Shown piece by piece: positions 36,713 to 44,173 of a stretch of 64,000 nucleotides of DNA; within the stretch, counting starts at the first letter, position 1, and each line of letters begins with the position of its first letter. A model generated the notes under the pieces. The model had not been told where the DNA came from, did not search any database, and saw only the letters and a program-made list of their open reading frames with translations. Source of the stretch: Acidobacteriota bacterium (GTDB lineage: Bacteria > Acidobacteriota > Terriglobia > Acidiferrales > UBA7541); contig JAJPIE010000037.1 of the NCBI GenBank assembly GCA_021324935.1, positions 124,001 to 188,000 of the forward strand. Direction: 5' to 3'. Both the position numbers and the translations under genes were made by a program.

Positions 36713-38034
36713 TGAGCATCGCTGGCTGGCGCACAACGCTTCCATTGTCTTTCGCGGTAGTGCTTCTGTGGAGCATTGGTGTCGCCACGGTCCCGTGCCG
36801 CGCGCAGACCTCGCAAGGGAAACCTCAAAAAGTCCGCAATCCTCTCAACGATCTGCTCGACGAAGCGCAATCTGCCCTCGACAAAAACGACTTCGCGGCC
36901 GCCCTTCCGCCGCTGCAGAAATTCGTCGCTGAAAAGCCGGACGTGGCCTACGCGCATTTCCAGTTGGCTTTCGCGTATACCGGGCTGCATCAGGACGATC
37001 AAGCCCGCGCCGAATACGAGAAAGCTGCCACGCTTGACCCAAAAATGGCGGAAGCGCACCTCAATCTGGGAATCCTGCTCATCGAAAAAGATCCCGCTGC
37101 CGCCTCCGCCTCCCTGCGCAAAGCAGTGGAACTCCTGCCCAGCCAGAGCCGTCCGCGTTTTCTTCTTGGCGTGGCGCTCGAACGCTCCGGCGACCTGGCC
37201 GGGGCCGCCGATGCTTTCACTTCGGCCCTCAATCTGAATCCAGGCGATACGGAATCGCTCGTCCACCTCGGGGAAGTCGACCTGCGGCTGAAAAAGGGCC
37301 CGGATGCCGAGAAGCGCTTCCGCGCGCTGCTCAGCCAGGACCCTAAATCGGCGCCGGCATTACGCGGCCTCGCCCTGAGCCTCGACGCACAAAATAAGCC
37401 CGAAGCGGTCGACGCTTACCGCAACTATCTCGCCGTCAATCCGAATGATATCGCCGCAAAAAGCCGCTTCGTCCAGCTTCTGGTGGCCGACAAGCGGTTC
37501 GATGAAGCGCTCGCCTTGTCCGAAAAATCGGAGCATGGCCAGCCCGCGAGTCTCGACGATCTCGAGCTCCGCGCCGACATCCAGATCGGCCAGAACAAAC
37601 TCGATGATGCCGTCAAAACGCTCCAACAAGCCATTGCGCTTGCTCCCAAGGACGCGCAGCTTCACGGCGGACTCGGACGCCTCTATCTCCAGCAGCGCGA
37701 CTTTCCTGGCGCCGAGCGGGAGCTGAAGATCGCCATCGAGCTGGATCGGCAGAATGTCGTCTATTGGAAGGATCTCGCGTCCACGTTTTATCTGGCGGGG
37801 AATTACGCTGGGGCGATTTCCGGTTACGATGTGGTGGATAAATTTGAAAAGCCCGGCGCTGGCGAGTGGTTTATTCGCGCGCTTTGTTACGATAAACTCG
37901 ATCAGGTGCAGCCAGCCCTTGACGCGTATCGAAAATTTCTGGACCTGGATGGTAACCAGCACCCCAACCAGGTCTGGCAGGCGAACCAGCGCATCCATGT
38001 TCTGGAGAAACGCGCGGAGCAGAAGAAAAAGTAG
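36712..38034 (+). CDS. Exported tetratricopeptide-repeat protein
   Basis: A 440-residue TPR protein whose ATG shares a base with the uvrA stop (TGATG), so the two are probably cotranscribed. A signal peptide ([14 protein letters not shown] to PCRAQ, residues 1-31) exports it. Roughly ten TPR units of 34 residues follow, for example AHFQLAFAYTGLHQDDQARAEYEKA and AHLNLGILLIEKDPAAASASLRKA. TPRs form protein-binding scaffolds; no enzyme domain is present. Two small secreted proteins of unknown family follow with almost no gap, suggesting a periplasmic assembly made from this operon. Confidence 0.82.
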   Translation: MSIAGWRTTLPLSFAVVLLWSIGVATVPCRAQTSQGKPQKVRNPLNDLLDEAQSALDKNDFAAALPPLQKFVAEKPDVAYAHFQLAFAYTGLHQDDQARAEYEKAATLDPKMAEAHLNLGILLIEKDPAAASASLRKAVELLPSQSRPRFLLGVALERSGDLAGAADAFTSALNLNPGDTESLVHLGEVDLRLKKGPDAEKRFRALLSQDPKSAPALRGLALSLDAQNKPEAVDAYRNYLAVNPNDIAAKSRFVQLLVADKRFDEALALSEKSEHGQPASLDDLELRADIQIGQNKLDDAVKTLQQAIALAPKDAQLHGGLGRLYLQQRDFPGAERELKIAIELDRQNVVYWKDLASTFYLAGNYAGAISGYDVVDKFEKPGAGEWFIRALCYDKLDQVQPALDAYRKFLDLDGNQHPNQVWQANQRIHVLEKRAEQKKK

Positions 38035-38038
38035 CGCA

Positions 38039-38548
38039 TTGTCCATCTGGGGCCGGCAAGTCGCTTCCTTGCTGGCTGTCGCGTTACTGTGCTGCGCGGG
38101 TTTGCGCGCCGAGGACAAGCTCAAGGAATTGCAGGAGCGCTTCGACCGGGAAGATCACGCGGGCAAAAAGGTCAGGGAGCTCGAAAAATTGGCTCCGGCG
38201 CAATTTGAGGCCGCCACGGATGCCGCAAACTCGGGCAATTACGTCGAAGTTGGCTTAATTTTCGAAAAATACCGGGACAACGTTCGCGCCGCTTTTGAGC
38301 TTCTCAAGAAGCAGGTATCGGACGCCGACCGGCATCCCGGAAGTTATCGGCAGTTGGAGCTCGGGGTTCGCCAGGGCATTCGCCAAGTGGAGGATATGCT
38401 GCTGGTTTCTCCAGACGCGGTTCAGCCGCCTTTGCGGATCGTGCGCAAGGATTTGCTTGATATCGACGACGTCTTGATCAATCTGCTGTTCCCGCGCCAC
38501 ACGCCGGAACCTGTCAAGGCGCCGCCCGCACCGGAAACCAAATCGTGA
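38039..38548 (+). CDS. Small secreted protein, function unknown
   Basis: About 169 residues. The start is taken as TTG 38039, five bases after the TPR stop, because it gives a signal peptide (MSIWGRQVASLLAVALLCCAGLRA); ATG 37997, inside the TPR gene, is the alternative. The mature protein is rich in Lys, Glu and Arg and appears helical (KLKELQERFDREDHAGKKVRELEKL), with a later QLELGVRQGIRQVEDML helix. No family was recognised. Its stop overlaps the next start as GTGA, so it and the next protein should be made together. Confidence 0.6.
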   Translation: MSIWGRQVASLLAVALLCCAGLRAEDKLKELQERFDREDHAGKKVRELEKLAPAQFEAATDAANSGNYVEVGLIFEKYRDNVRAAFELLKKQVSDADRHPGSYRQLELGVRQGIRQVEDMLLVSPDAVQPPLRIVRKDLLDIDDVLINLLFPRHTPEPVKAPPAPETKS

Positions 38549-39078
38549 ACCGCATACGCCTATCTCTGGCTTTTGCGCTTGCCCTGGCAAGTTTGCTCGG
38601 TGCGGCCATCCCCGTTCGCGGCGTCGCGCAGCGCCCGGAGAAGGATTATCTTTCCCCGATCGAGGCGGACAAGATCCGCGACGCGGAAACCGTCAACGAC
38701 CGAATTAAGCTTTTTATAAGCTTCGCGGAGGACCGCCTTACCAAATTCAAATATGAGCTCGAACATCCCTCCTCCACCAAGCACGAGGAAATGCTCAACT
38801 ATCTGATGAACTCCTATATCGGATGCGTCGACGATGCCGCCGATCTCATCCAACTCGGCCTGGAAAAGCAGGAGAATATCCGCCAGGGCGTGGACCTGAT
38901 GGCCAGCAAGGCCCAGGAGTTTCTCGATATCCTCAAGAAATACGAAGACAACGGGCCGGAACTTGATAAGTATAAGGACAATCTGGACGACGCCGTCGAC
39001 GGAACCGAAGACGCTCTTCGCGAAGCGCAGGCGGCCAAGAAAAAGGCCGCTCCGCCTCCGGTGCGCCGCAAGAATTGA
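38545..39078 (+). CDS. Small secreted helical protein, function unknown
   Basis: A 177-residue protein beginning at GTG 38545, overlapping the previous stop. A signal peptide (NRIRLSLAFALALASLLGAAIP) precedes a helical region with ADKIRDAETVNDRIKLFISFAEDRLTKF, which looks amphipathic. The end is Lys/Ala-rich (AQAAKKKAAPPPVRRKN). It shows the same size and character as the upstream protein, though sequence similarity is not obvious, and may form a pair with it. No family was recognised. Confidence 0.65.
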   Translation: MNRIRLSLAFALALASLLGAAIPVRGVAQRPEKDYLSPIEADKIRDAETVNDRIKLFISFAEDRLTKFKYELEHPSSTKHEEMLNYLMNSYIGCVDDAADLIQLGLEKQENIRQGVDLMASKAQEFLDILKKYEDNGPELDKYKDNLDDAVDGTEDALREAQAAKKKAAPPPVRRKN

Positions 39079-39088
39079 GGCCTGAAGC

Positions 39089-39808
39089 TTGACTCCGCGC
39101 GCCAAACTTGCCACCCACGTTCCCGGCGGCGTGGCCCTTTTTCAACGCATGTTCACGCGGATCGGCTGCGAAGGCCGCCCACCGCAGTTTCACATCGAGT
39201 TTTATCCCTATAGCAGCCTGGTCATCACGCTGCGGCGGCGCGGCGAAGTGGTTTATGTGCGCTTGTCTGATTTGCTGCGCCGGGCACCGCTGCCGGTGTT
39301 AGAGGGAGCCGCTGCTTTGCTCCTAGGTCGCGTGTATCGCCGCCGGCCGCCTCACGTGCTTGTCCGGCCGTATCTGGAGTACGCACGCTCGGATCGCACG
39401 CGCAGCCGCATTCATCGTCTCCGCAGTCATCGGGTGCGTCCTGCCGCCGCCTCAGCGCAAGGGGAGCATCACGATCTCATTCAACTGTTCGAGCGTCTGA
39501 ACGAAAGGTATTTTGCGAATGAATTGCCGCGGCCGCACATTGCCTGGAGCAGCCGATCCTGGCGCCGGCAGTTCGGCAGCTACGATCCCGGCCCGAACCA
39601 GATTGTGCTCAATCGCCGCATGGACCGGCCGGGTATTCCGCAGTTTGTGGTGGAGTATGTCTTGTACCACGAGATGCTGCACGTGAAGCATCCCACGCGC
39701 CGCTCCGGTTGCAGCCTGATCTCACACTCGCCGGAATTCCGAGCCGAGGAAAAGCGCTACGAACACTTCCACGCGGCCCGGAAATTTCTCGACCACGTCG
39801 CGCGTTAG
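39089..39808 (+). CDS. SprT-like or YgjP-like zinc metallopeptidase
   Basis: A 239-residue protein starting at TTG 39089, with TGAGG eight bases upstream. VEYVLYHEMLHVKHP carries a clear HExxH zinc motif; the SPEFRAEEKRY stretch that follows should give the third ligand, as in SprT and YgjP (WLM-like) families. LIQLFERLNERYFANELPRPHIAWSS is the SprT-type lead-in. The N-terminal 100 residues are Arg-rich and not recognised. No signal peptide is present, so it is probably cytoplasmic, unlike its upstream neighbours. Its stop overlaps that of the convergent TPR gene by a few bases. Confidence 0.75.
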   Translation: MTPRAKLATHVPGGVALFQRMFTRIGCEGRPPQFHIEFYPYSSLVITLRRRGEVVYVRLSDLLRRAPLPVLEGAAALLLGRVYRRRPPHVLVRPYLEYARSDRTRSRIHRLRSHRVRPAAASAQGEHHDLIQLFERLNERYFANELPRPHIAWSSRSWRRQFGSYDPGPNQIVLNRRMDRPGIPQFVVEYVLYHEMLHVKHPTRRSGCSLISHSPEFRAEEKRYEHFHAARKFLDHVAR

Positions 39809-40269
39809 TAGATGTCCTTCTTTTCCTTGTCGATCTCCTGGTGAAGTTTCTCGATCTTTTTTCGGATTTTGTCACCGTCTTCCGCTTTTGGATCAAGATC
39901 CAGATACCGCTGGTAGGCCTTCACTGCGGGATTCTTCTTGCCCTTCTTTTCGTAGGCTTCGCCCAGATATAAAAAGGGAAGCGCAAACCCCGGCTTGGCC
40001 TGCGTCGCATCCTCGAAGCGGTCGATTGCCGCGTCCACGTCGCCTTTCCTCATGTAGTACTTCCCGACTTCCATATCCCTATCCGCGCGCAAAGGGTCCC
40101 ACGTCGGCTGATCCGGCGCGGCCTGCGTGGCATTGTCCGCGTTCTTTATCGGCTTGGGCTGCGGCTGGCTCGGAGGTGGATTATCGGCCGGCGGCGTCTG
40201 CGCCAGAGCTGGCAGAGCAAAAAACAATGCCGTCATCCCTACGCTCAACAGAAATCCATGTCGCAACAT
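39805..40269 (-). CDS. Exported short TPR protein
   Basis: About 154 residues. The start is set at ATG 40269, with AGGAG upstream and a signal peptide, MLRHGFLLSVGMTALFFALPALAQ; ATG 40302 is possible, and the frame running to 40467 is not. A Pro/Gln/Asn-rich linker (ADNPPPSQPQPKP) is followed by two TPR-like helix pairs (MEVGKYYMRKGDVDAAIDRFEDATQ and PFLYLGEAYEKKGKKNPAVKAYQRY) and a highly charged end. The layout matches the TPR-containing assembly lipoproteins of the BamD type, but without a lipobox. Convergent with the metallopeptidase gene. Confidence 0.7.
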   Translation of the reverse strand: MLRHGFLLSVGMTALFFALPALAQTPPADNPPPSQPQPKPIKNADNATQAAPDQPTWDPLRADRDMEVGKYYMRKGDVDAAIDRFEDATQAKPGFALPFLYLGEAYEKKGKKNPAVKAYQRYLDLDPKAEDGDKIRKKIEKLHQEIDKEKKDIY

Positions 40270-40377
40270 TCTGGTCGCTGCTCCTGGCATTTCGTTCAAC
40301 ATCAGTTTGCCTCTATCCGGCGCACTCTTCAAGATTTTGCGGGGGCAGCGTCCCTCTGCCGACCTTATGCATGGAGG

Positions 40378-40416
40378 GCAGTCCGGGCCGCGCGTACCCG
40401 GGCTGCAATTTTTTTT
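40378..40416 (+). terminator. Intrinsic terminator upstream of uvrC
   Basis: A ten-base stem with one G-T pair, GCAGTCCGGG (40378-40387) and CCCGGGCTGC (40397-40406), is followed by AA and eight T (40409-40416) on the + strand. The only gene just upstream, at 39805-40269, runs the other way, so it must end a + strand transcript that is not otherwise evident, either read-through from the metallopeptidase gene or a short leader RNA of uvrC. Confidence 0.65.
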
Positions 40417-40461
40417 CGATGCCTTCCGCCGTACACTGATAACTGCCGGCAGAGAAGACTT

Positions 40462-40526
40462 GGCCACGTGAAGGTGGCCGCTACGAAGGGAAGGGGAATG
40501 CGTGCCTGCAAGATGCAGGCGCTACC
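40462..40526. repeat. REP-like dispersed repeat, copy A
   Basis: A hairpin GGCCAC/GTGGCC (40462-40467 with 40474-40479) is followed by CTACGAA, a second hairpin GCCTGC/GCAGGC and the end GCAGGCGCTACC (40515-40526). Copy B at 45432-45500 has the same order of parts and an identical 12-base end. It sits directly in front of uvrC. Confidence 0.6.
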
Positions 40527-40534
40527 ATTTGGGC

Positions 40535-42370
40535 ATGGAACCTCGCGAAAAAGCCGCCGCTCTGCCGGAATCGCCCGGCGTCTACCTTTTCAAGGACGTC
40601 ACCGGCAAAGTCGTCTACGTCGGCAAAGCCCGCTCGCTGCGCAACCGCGTGCGTTCCTATTTCCTGGAATCCCGCTGGGCCGACGCCAAAACCGGCTCGC
40701 TGGTCCGCGAAATCGAGGACATCGAAAGCATCGTCGTCGAAAACGAGCGCGAGGCGCTGGCCCTTGAAAACAACCTCATCAAGCAGTACAAACCGAAATT
40801 CAACGTCCTTCTCCGCGACGACAAAACCTATCCCTACATCAAGCTGACTCTGTATGAAAAATATCCGCGCGTCTACTTCACTCGCCGCGTCAAAAAAGAC
40901 GGCTCGCTCTACTTCGGCCCGTATTTTCCCGCCAGCCTGGCGCGCCGGATTCTCCACTTCATCCACAAGCGCTTTCTGGTCCCTTCCTGCTACGTGGACC
41001 TGCAAAAAAATCATCCACGAGCCTGCCTGCAGTTTTACATCCATCGCTGCCTGGGCCCCTGCGTCGCCGGCCTGACCACCGAATCCCGCTATGCCGAGGC
41101 CGTCCGGGACGCGCGCATGTTCCTCGAAGGCCGCCGCCAGGACCTGATGAAAAGCATCGAAGAGCGCATGCTGGCCGCCGCCGAAAGCGAGCGCTTCGAG
41201 GAAGCCGCCGCGTACCGCGATCTTTTGCGCACCCTCGACGACATCGAAGAGCGGCAGCGCATCGCTTCCGCCCAGGGCGACGACACCGACGTGCTCGCCT
41301 ACTACGCCGAGCCGCCGCTGGTCGCCGCGAATCTCTTTCACCTGCGCGCCGGGCGCGTGGTGGACCGCCGCGAATTCTACTGGGAGGACCTGGACGAATT
41401 CGATCCCCACGAACTTGTCACCTCGCTCCTCAAGCAACTCTATCTCGAAGCCGAATATCTCCCGAAAATGATTCACGTCCCGATCGATTTCGAGGACCGC
41501 GAGTTGCTGGAAGTACTGCTCGGCGAACGTGCCGGGCACAAAGTGGAAATTTTCACTCCGCAGCGAGGCAGCAAGCGCGCCTTTCTCGATCTGGTGGAAA
41601 ACAATGCCAAACATTCCTTCGAACAGCGTTTCCGCGTCCTCAAGCCCACGTCCCGCGCCATTGGCGAAGCCCTGCAATCCGCGCTGAATCTGCCCGAAGA
41701 GCCCAAGCGCATCGAAAGCTTCGACATATCGCACATCCAGGGCACGGATACGGTCGCGTCCATGGTCGTTTGGGAAAACGGCCGCATGAAAAAATCCGAG
41801 TACCGCAAGTTCATCATCCGGGGCGATGAAACTCCCGAAGGACGTCCGCGCGCGCAGAACGACGACTTCGCCAGCATGTATGAAGCAGTGATTCGCCGGT
41901 ATCGCCGTTTGCAGGAAGAAAAGAAGCTGCTTCCCGGCTTGATTCTCATCGACGGCGGGCTGGGGCAATTGCACGCCGCCGCGCAAGCGCTCGAATCCTT
42001 GCAGATCATCAATCAGCCGATGGCCAGCATCGCCAAAAAAGAAGAAATTCTCTACGTCCTCGGCCAAGAGGACGAACCGGTCATTCTGGAAAGACACTCC
42101 CCTGTCTTGCATTTGATCCAGCAGGTCCGCGACGAAACCCATCGTTTCGCCGTGGGTTTCCATAGGCAGCGCCGCGGCGCCCGCCAGACCCACTCTGCAC
42201 TCCTCGATATCCCCGGCATTGGCCCGCGAACCACGCAGCGATTACTGCAGCGTTATGGCAGCATCACCAATCTGAAAAAAGCAGGCGCGGAGGAACTAAG
42301 CCGCATGGTGCCCCGAAAGACGGCCGAGAAAATTGTCCAACACATGGCCCAGCATAGCGATACGGACTAA
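40535..42370 (+). CDS. uvrC: Excinuclease ABC subunit C
   Basis: A 611-residue dual-incision nuclease of nucleotide excision repair. ATG 40535 is chosen over 40502, which would start inside a repeat. The N-terminal GIY-YIG nuclease shows GVYLFKDVTGKVVYVGKARSLRNRVRSYF, the UVR motif near residues 205-240 (EERMLAAAESERFEEAAAYRD) binds UvrB, and the RNase-H-like nuclease begins at ESFDISHIQGTDTVASMVVW. The C-terminal helix-hairpin-helix reads IPGIGPRTTQRLLQRYGS. A Cys-containing patch CYVDLQKNHPRACLQFYIHRCLGPC sits between. All parts are present, so it should be functional. Confidence 0.95.
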   Translation: MEPREKAAALPESPGVYLFKDVTGKVVYVGKARSLRNRVRSYFLESRWADAKTGSLVREIEDIESIVVENEREALALENNLIKQYKPKFNVLLRDDKTYPYIKLTLYEKYPRVYFTRRVKKDGSLYFGPYFPASLARRILHFIHKRFLVPSCYVDLQKNHPRACLQFYIHRCLGPCVAGLTTESRYAEAVRDARMFLEGRRQDLMKSIEERMLAAAESERFEEAAAYRDLLRTLDDIEERQRIASAQGDDTDVLAYYAEPPLVAANLFHLRAGRVVDRREFYWEDLDEFDPHELVTSLLKQLYLEAEYLPKMIHVPIDFEDRELLEVLLGERAGHKVEIFTPQRGSKRAFLDLVENNAKHSFEQRFRVLKPTSRAIGEALQSALNLPEEPKRIESFDISHIQGTDTVASMVVWENGRMKKSEYRKFIIRGDETPEGRPRAQNDDFASMYEAVIRRYRRLQEEKKLLPGLILIDGGLGQLHAAAQALESLQIINQPMASIAKKEEILYVLGQEDEPVILERHSPVLHLIQQVRDETHRFAVGFHRQRRGARQTHSALLDIPGIGPRTTQRLLQRYGSITNLKKAGAEELSRMVPRKTAEKIVQHMAQHSDTD

Positions 42371-42402
42371 CCGGCCTGGCGGCTGTTACAGGTTATGCCA
42401 TA

Positions 42403-42431
42403 TTGCGGCCCTCTTCTCCCTGTGCTAGGTT
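42403..42431 (+). promoter_or_regulatory. Possible promoter for the YtxH-like gene
   Basis: TTGCGG (42403-42408) and TAGGTT (42426-42431) with a 17-base spacer lie 19 bases before the ATG at 42450. The -10 is a poor match, so this is tentative. Confidence 0.35.
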
Positions 42432-42449
42432 TTATCCGTGGAGGTTCTC

Positions 42450-42737
42450 ATGGCCGACAATGTTGGCTCCAAAGTAAGCTACTTCCTCGTGGGTCTCGGT
42501 GTAGGGGCCTTGATGGGCGTATTGTTTGCCCCCAAGTCTGGTGAAGAGACCCGTGAGTATCTCTCCAAGCGCGCCGATGACGGACGCGAATTTGCCCAAA
42601 AGAAGGCCCGCGAACTTCGCGAGCGCGCCGATGAGCTGATCGAGCGGGGCAAGGACGTGGCCACGCGCAAACGGGAATCGATTTCCGCGGCTGTCGAAGC
42701 GGGCAGGGAAGCGTTTCTTCGCGAATCGAAGTCCTGA
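42450..42737 (+). CDS. YtxH-domain small membrane protein
   Basis: A 95-residue protein. ATG 42450 follows GGAGG by five bases; the frame can extend to GTG 42438. One membrane helix with glycine zipper character, KVSYFLVGLGVGALMGVLFAPKSGEETR, is the YtxH signature. The rest is a charged helix with RELRERADELIERGKD that ends in Ala/Ser-rich sequence. YtxH proteins are linked to general stress in Bacillus, but no molecular role is known. The next gene, another single-helix membrane protein, follows at 50 bases. Confidence 0.8.
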   Translation: MADNVGSKVSYFLVGLGVGALMGVLFAPKSGEETREYLSKRADDGREFAQKKARELRERADELIERGKDVATRKRESISAAVEAGREAFLRESKS

Positions 42738-42790
42738 GCACTGCGATGTTCCCATTCGTCCGCTGAGATGGCGGAGAGGGTAGGGTGTGT

Positions 42791-43309
42791 ATGCAAGTTA
42801 CGATGGAACTGTTTATCGTCGTAGCAGCGCTGACGCTGATTATCCAGGCTGGCGTTCTTGTCCTGCTGTTCTTCCAGCTCCGAAAGACCACCGATTCCGT
42901 GAACAAGATGGTCGGCGATCTGCATTCGCGGATCGGGCCTATCCTGACGCGCACGCAGATCATGCTCGACGAAACGCAACCGAAGATTACCGCGCTGGTC
43001 GAAGATGCCTCGCACATTGTCTATCTGACCCGCTCGCAGGCGCAGAAGTTCGACCGCATCGCCACGGAAGCCTCCGACCGGTTGCGCGGTCAGCTCGTGC
43101 ACATCGATCGCATCCTGACGGGCACGCTCGAGGCCGTGGAGGACGCCGGCTCGCAGGTGCGGCGGACTTTCTGGGGGCCAGTGCACAAGGCCTCCGCACT
43201 GGTACAGGGAATCAAAATCGGCCTGGACGTTTTGCGCTCGCGCCGCTCCGCGCCCAGCCGCTCCGCCAGCGAGTCTGCGGTCGAGCAGGAAGACGAACTC
43301 TTTATCTGA
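42791..43309 (+). CDS. Single-pass membrane protein with DUF948-like coiled coil
   Basis: A 172-residue protein. ATG 42791 is preferred to GTG 42785 because of the GGAGAGGGTAGGG tract just upstream. The N-terminal helix (ELFIVVAALTLIIQAGVLVLLFFQL) anchors it, and the long helical part (VNKMVGDLHSRIGPILTRTQIML onward) resembles DUF948 proteins, which often follow YtxH genes. The C-terminus is acidic. The pairing with the YtxH-like gene suggests a common envelope role; nothing more can be said. Confidence 0.72.
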   Translation: MQVTMELFIVVAALTLIIQAGVLVLLFFQLRKTTDSVNKMVGDLHSRIGPILTRTQIMLDETQPKITALVEDASHIVYLTRSQAQKFDRIATEASDRLRGQLVHIDRILTGTLEAVEDAGSQVRRTFWGPVHKASALVQGIKIGLDVLRSRRSAPSRSASESAVEQEDELFI

Positions 43310-43413
43310 AAATCCAGAGCCAAGGCGGCAGGCGGGCACATTCAGCCCTGGCGTCCCGCATTCGAAGGCAAGAGAATTCCGCGAATCTCAGCGAAGGCAT
43401 CGAGAGCAGAAAG

Positions 43414-43435
43414 AGAAGCGGAAGCTTCTATTTTT
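43414..43435 (+). terminator. Intrinsic terminator after the YtxH/DUF948-like pair
   Basis: AGAAGC (43414-43419), a GGAA tetraloop, and GCTTCT (43424-43429) are followed by A and TTTTT (43431-43435). It lies about 105 bases after the stop codon and overlaps the end of the convergent PilZ gene. The stem is short but well formed. Confidence 0.55.
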
Positions 43436-43787
43436 GTTGCTGACGTTCGGCTTCCGCCTGAACGTCCAGGGCGTTGAGAATCCAGTCTTGCAATACGTTC
43501 AGAGCCTGCTGCTCCAGTTCATCAAAGAGCACTGCCACGCCGTCCCGCCGCACATACATCACTTCCCCGGAAGCCTCCAAGCTTTCATCTGCCTGGCGGA
43601 TTTTTAACCGCAGCCGCTGGCGTGGCTTGAAGGTAGAGGACACCTGCACGAAACATCCGCGAAAGCTCAATTCCGTCACGCGGGCGGATAGTTTTCGGCG
43701 AGGAGTTTCGAGGAAAATCTCGGCTTCTCCGTCAAATGGAAAGCGCAGGCCTCGCCGATCTTCGACGTCGTGTGGATGGTGGCTCAT
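43428..43787 (-). CDS. PilZ-domain protein
   Basis: A 119-residue protein consisting almost only of a PilZ fold. EDRRGLRFPF near residue 9 provides the Arg-x3-Arg part and ARVTELSFRGCFVQ the second motif of cyclic-di-GMP binding; the usual D/N-x-S-x-x-G is E-L-S-F-R-G here, so binding could be weakened. YVRRDGVAVLFDEL is the closing strand. Single-domain PilZ proteins act as adaptors in motility, pili or polysaccharide control. The pilMNOPQ operon is 7 kb downstream but not adjacent. Confidence 0.8.
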   Translation of the reverse strand: MSHHPHDVEDRRGLRFPFDGEAEIFLETPRRKLSARVTELSFRGCFVQVSSTFKPRQRLRLKIRQADESLEASGEVMYVRRDGVAVLFDELEQQALNVLQDWILNALDVQAEAERQQQK

Positions 43788-44173
43788 GGCAAAAGCCTAG
43801 CATTCGGCTGCCCGGGCATTGACTTGCGCTGAAGGACAGGCGTTTCCGGGTGATAAACAAGCGAAGGCAAGCGGCCCAAACTGGAACGATTCTGCAAAAA
43901 ACTGCGAATTCTGGTATGTGTGGCAAATACAAGGGTTATAAGAGGTGGCTTTTGTATGTGTGGCAAACAAAGGAGATAAAATGGGTAAGCCGAATCAGCG
44001 CCCGATATAAACCGGCGAGCCACCATGCCGAAACGGGAAGAGCGTCGGCAGATTGCTCCATTGGTGAAGATAATTGAAAAGTAAAACGAAGTCAAGAGTA
44101 AACTTTGGGTCGGCGCTCGCCGTCGATCCAATGGATGCGAGGATTTAGGAGGCGTGCTGGGAAAAAGGGCCCG
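43788..44173. other. AT-richer intergenic region with a 14-base direct repeat
   Basis: No convincing gene lies here. GTATGTGTGGCAAA occurs twice (43914-43927 and 43954-43967), 40 bases apart. After the second copy, AAAGGAGATAAA precedes ATG 43981, which opens a nine-codon frame (MGKPNQRPI then TAA), and a 19-codon frame follows at 44024 (MPKREERRQI start). The base composition is visibly less GC-rich than the flanks. It could be a leader, a small-peptide locus or a decayed element. Confidence 0.35.

Noticed and set aside
40481-42193. A 570-residue open frame on the - strand across uvrC
   Set aside because: It is antisense to an unmistakable uvrC, has no recognisable motif, and similar long antisense frames occur opposite most GC-rich genes here.
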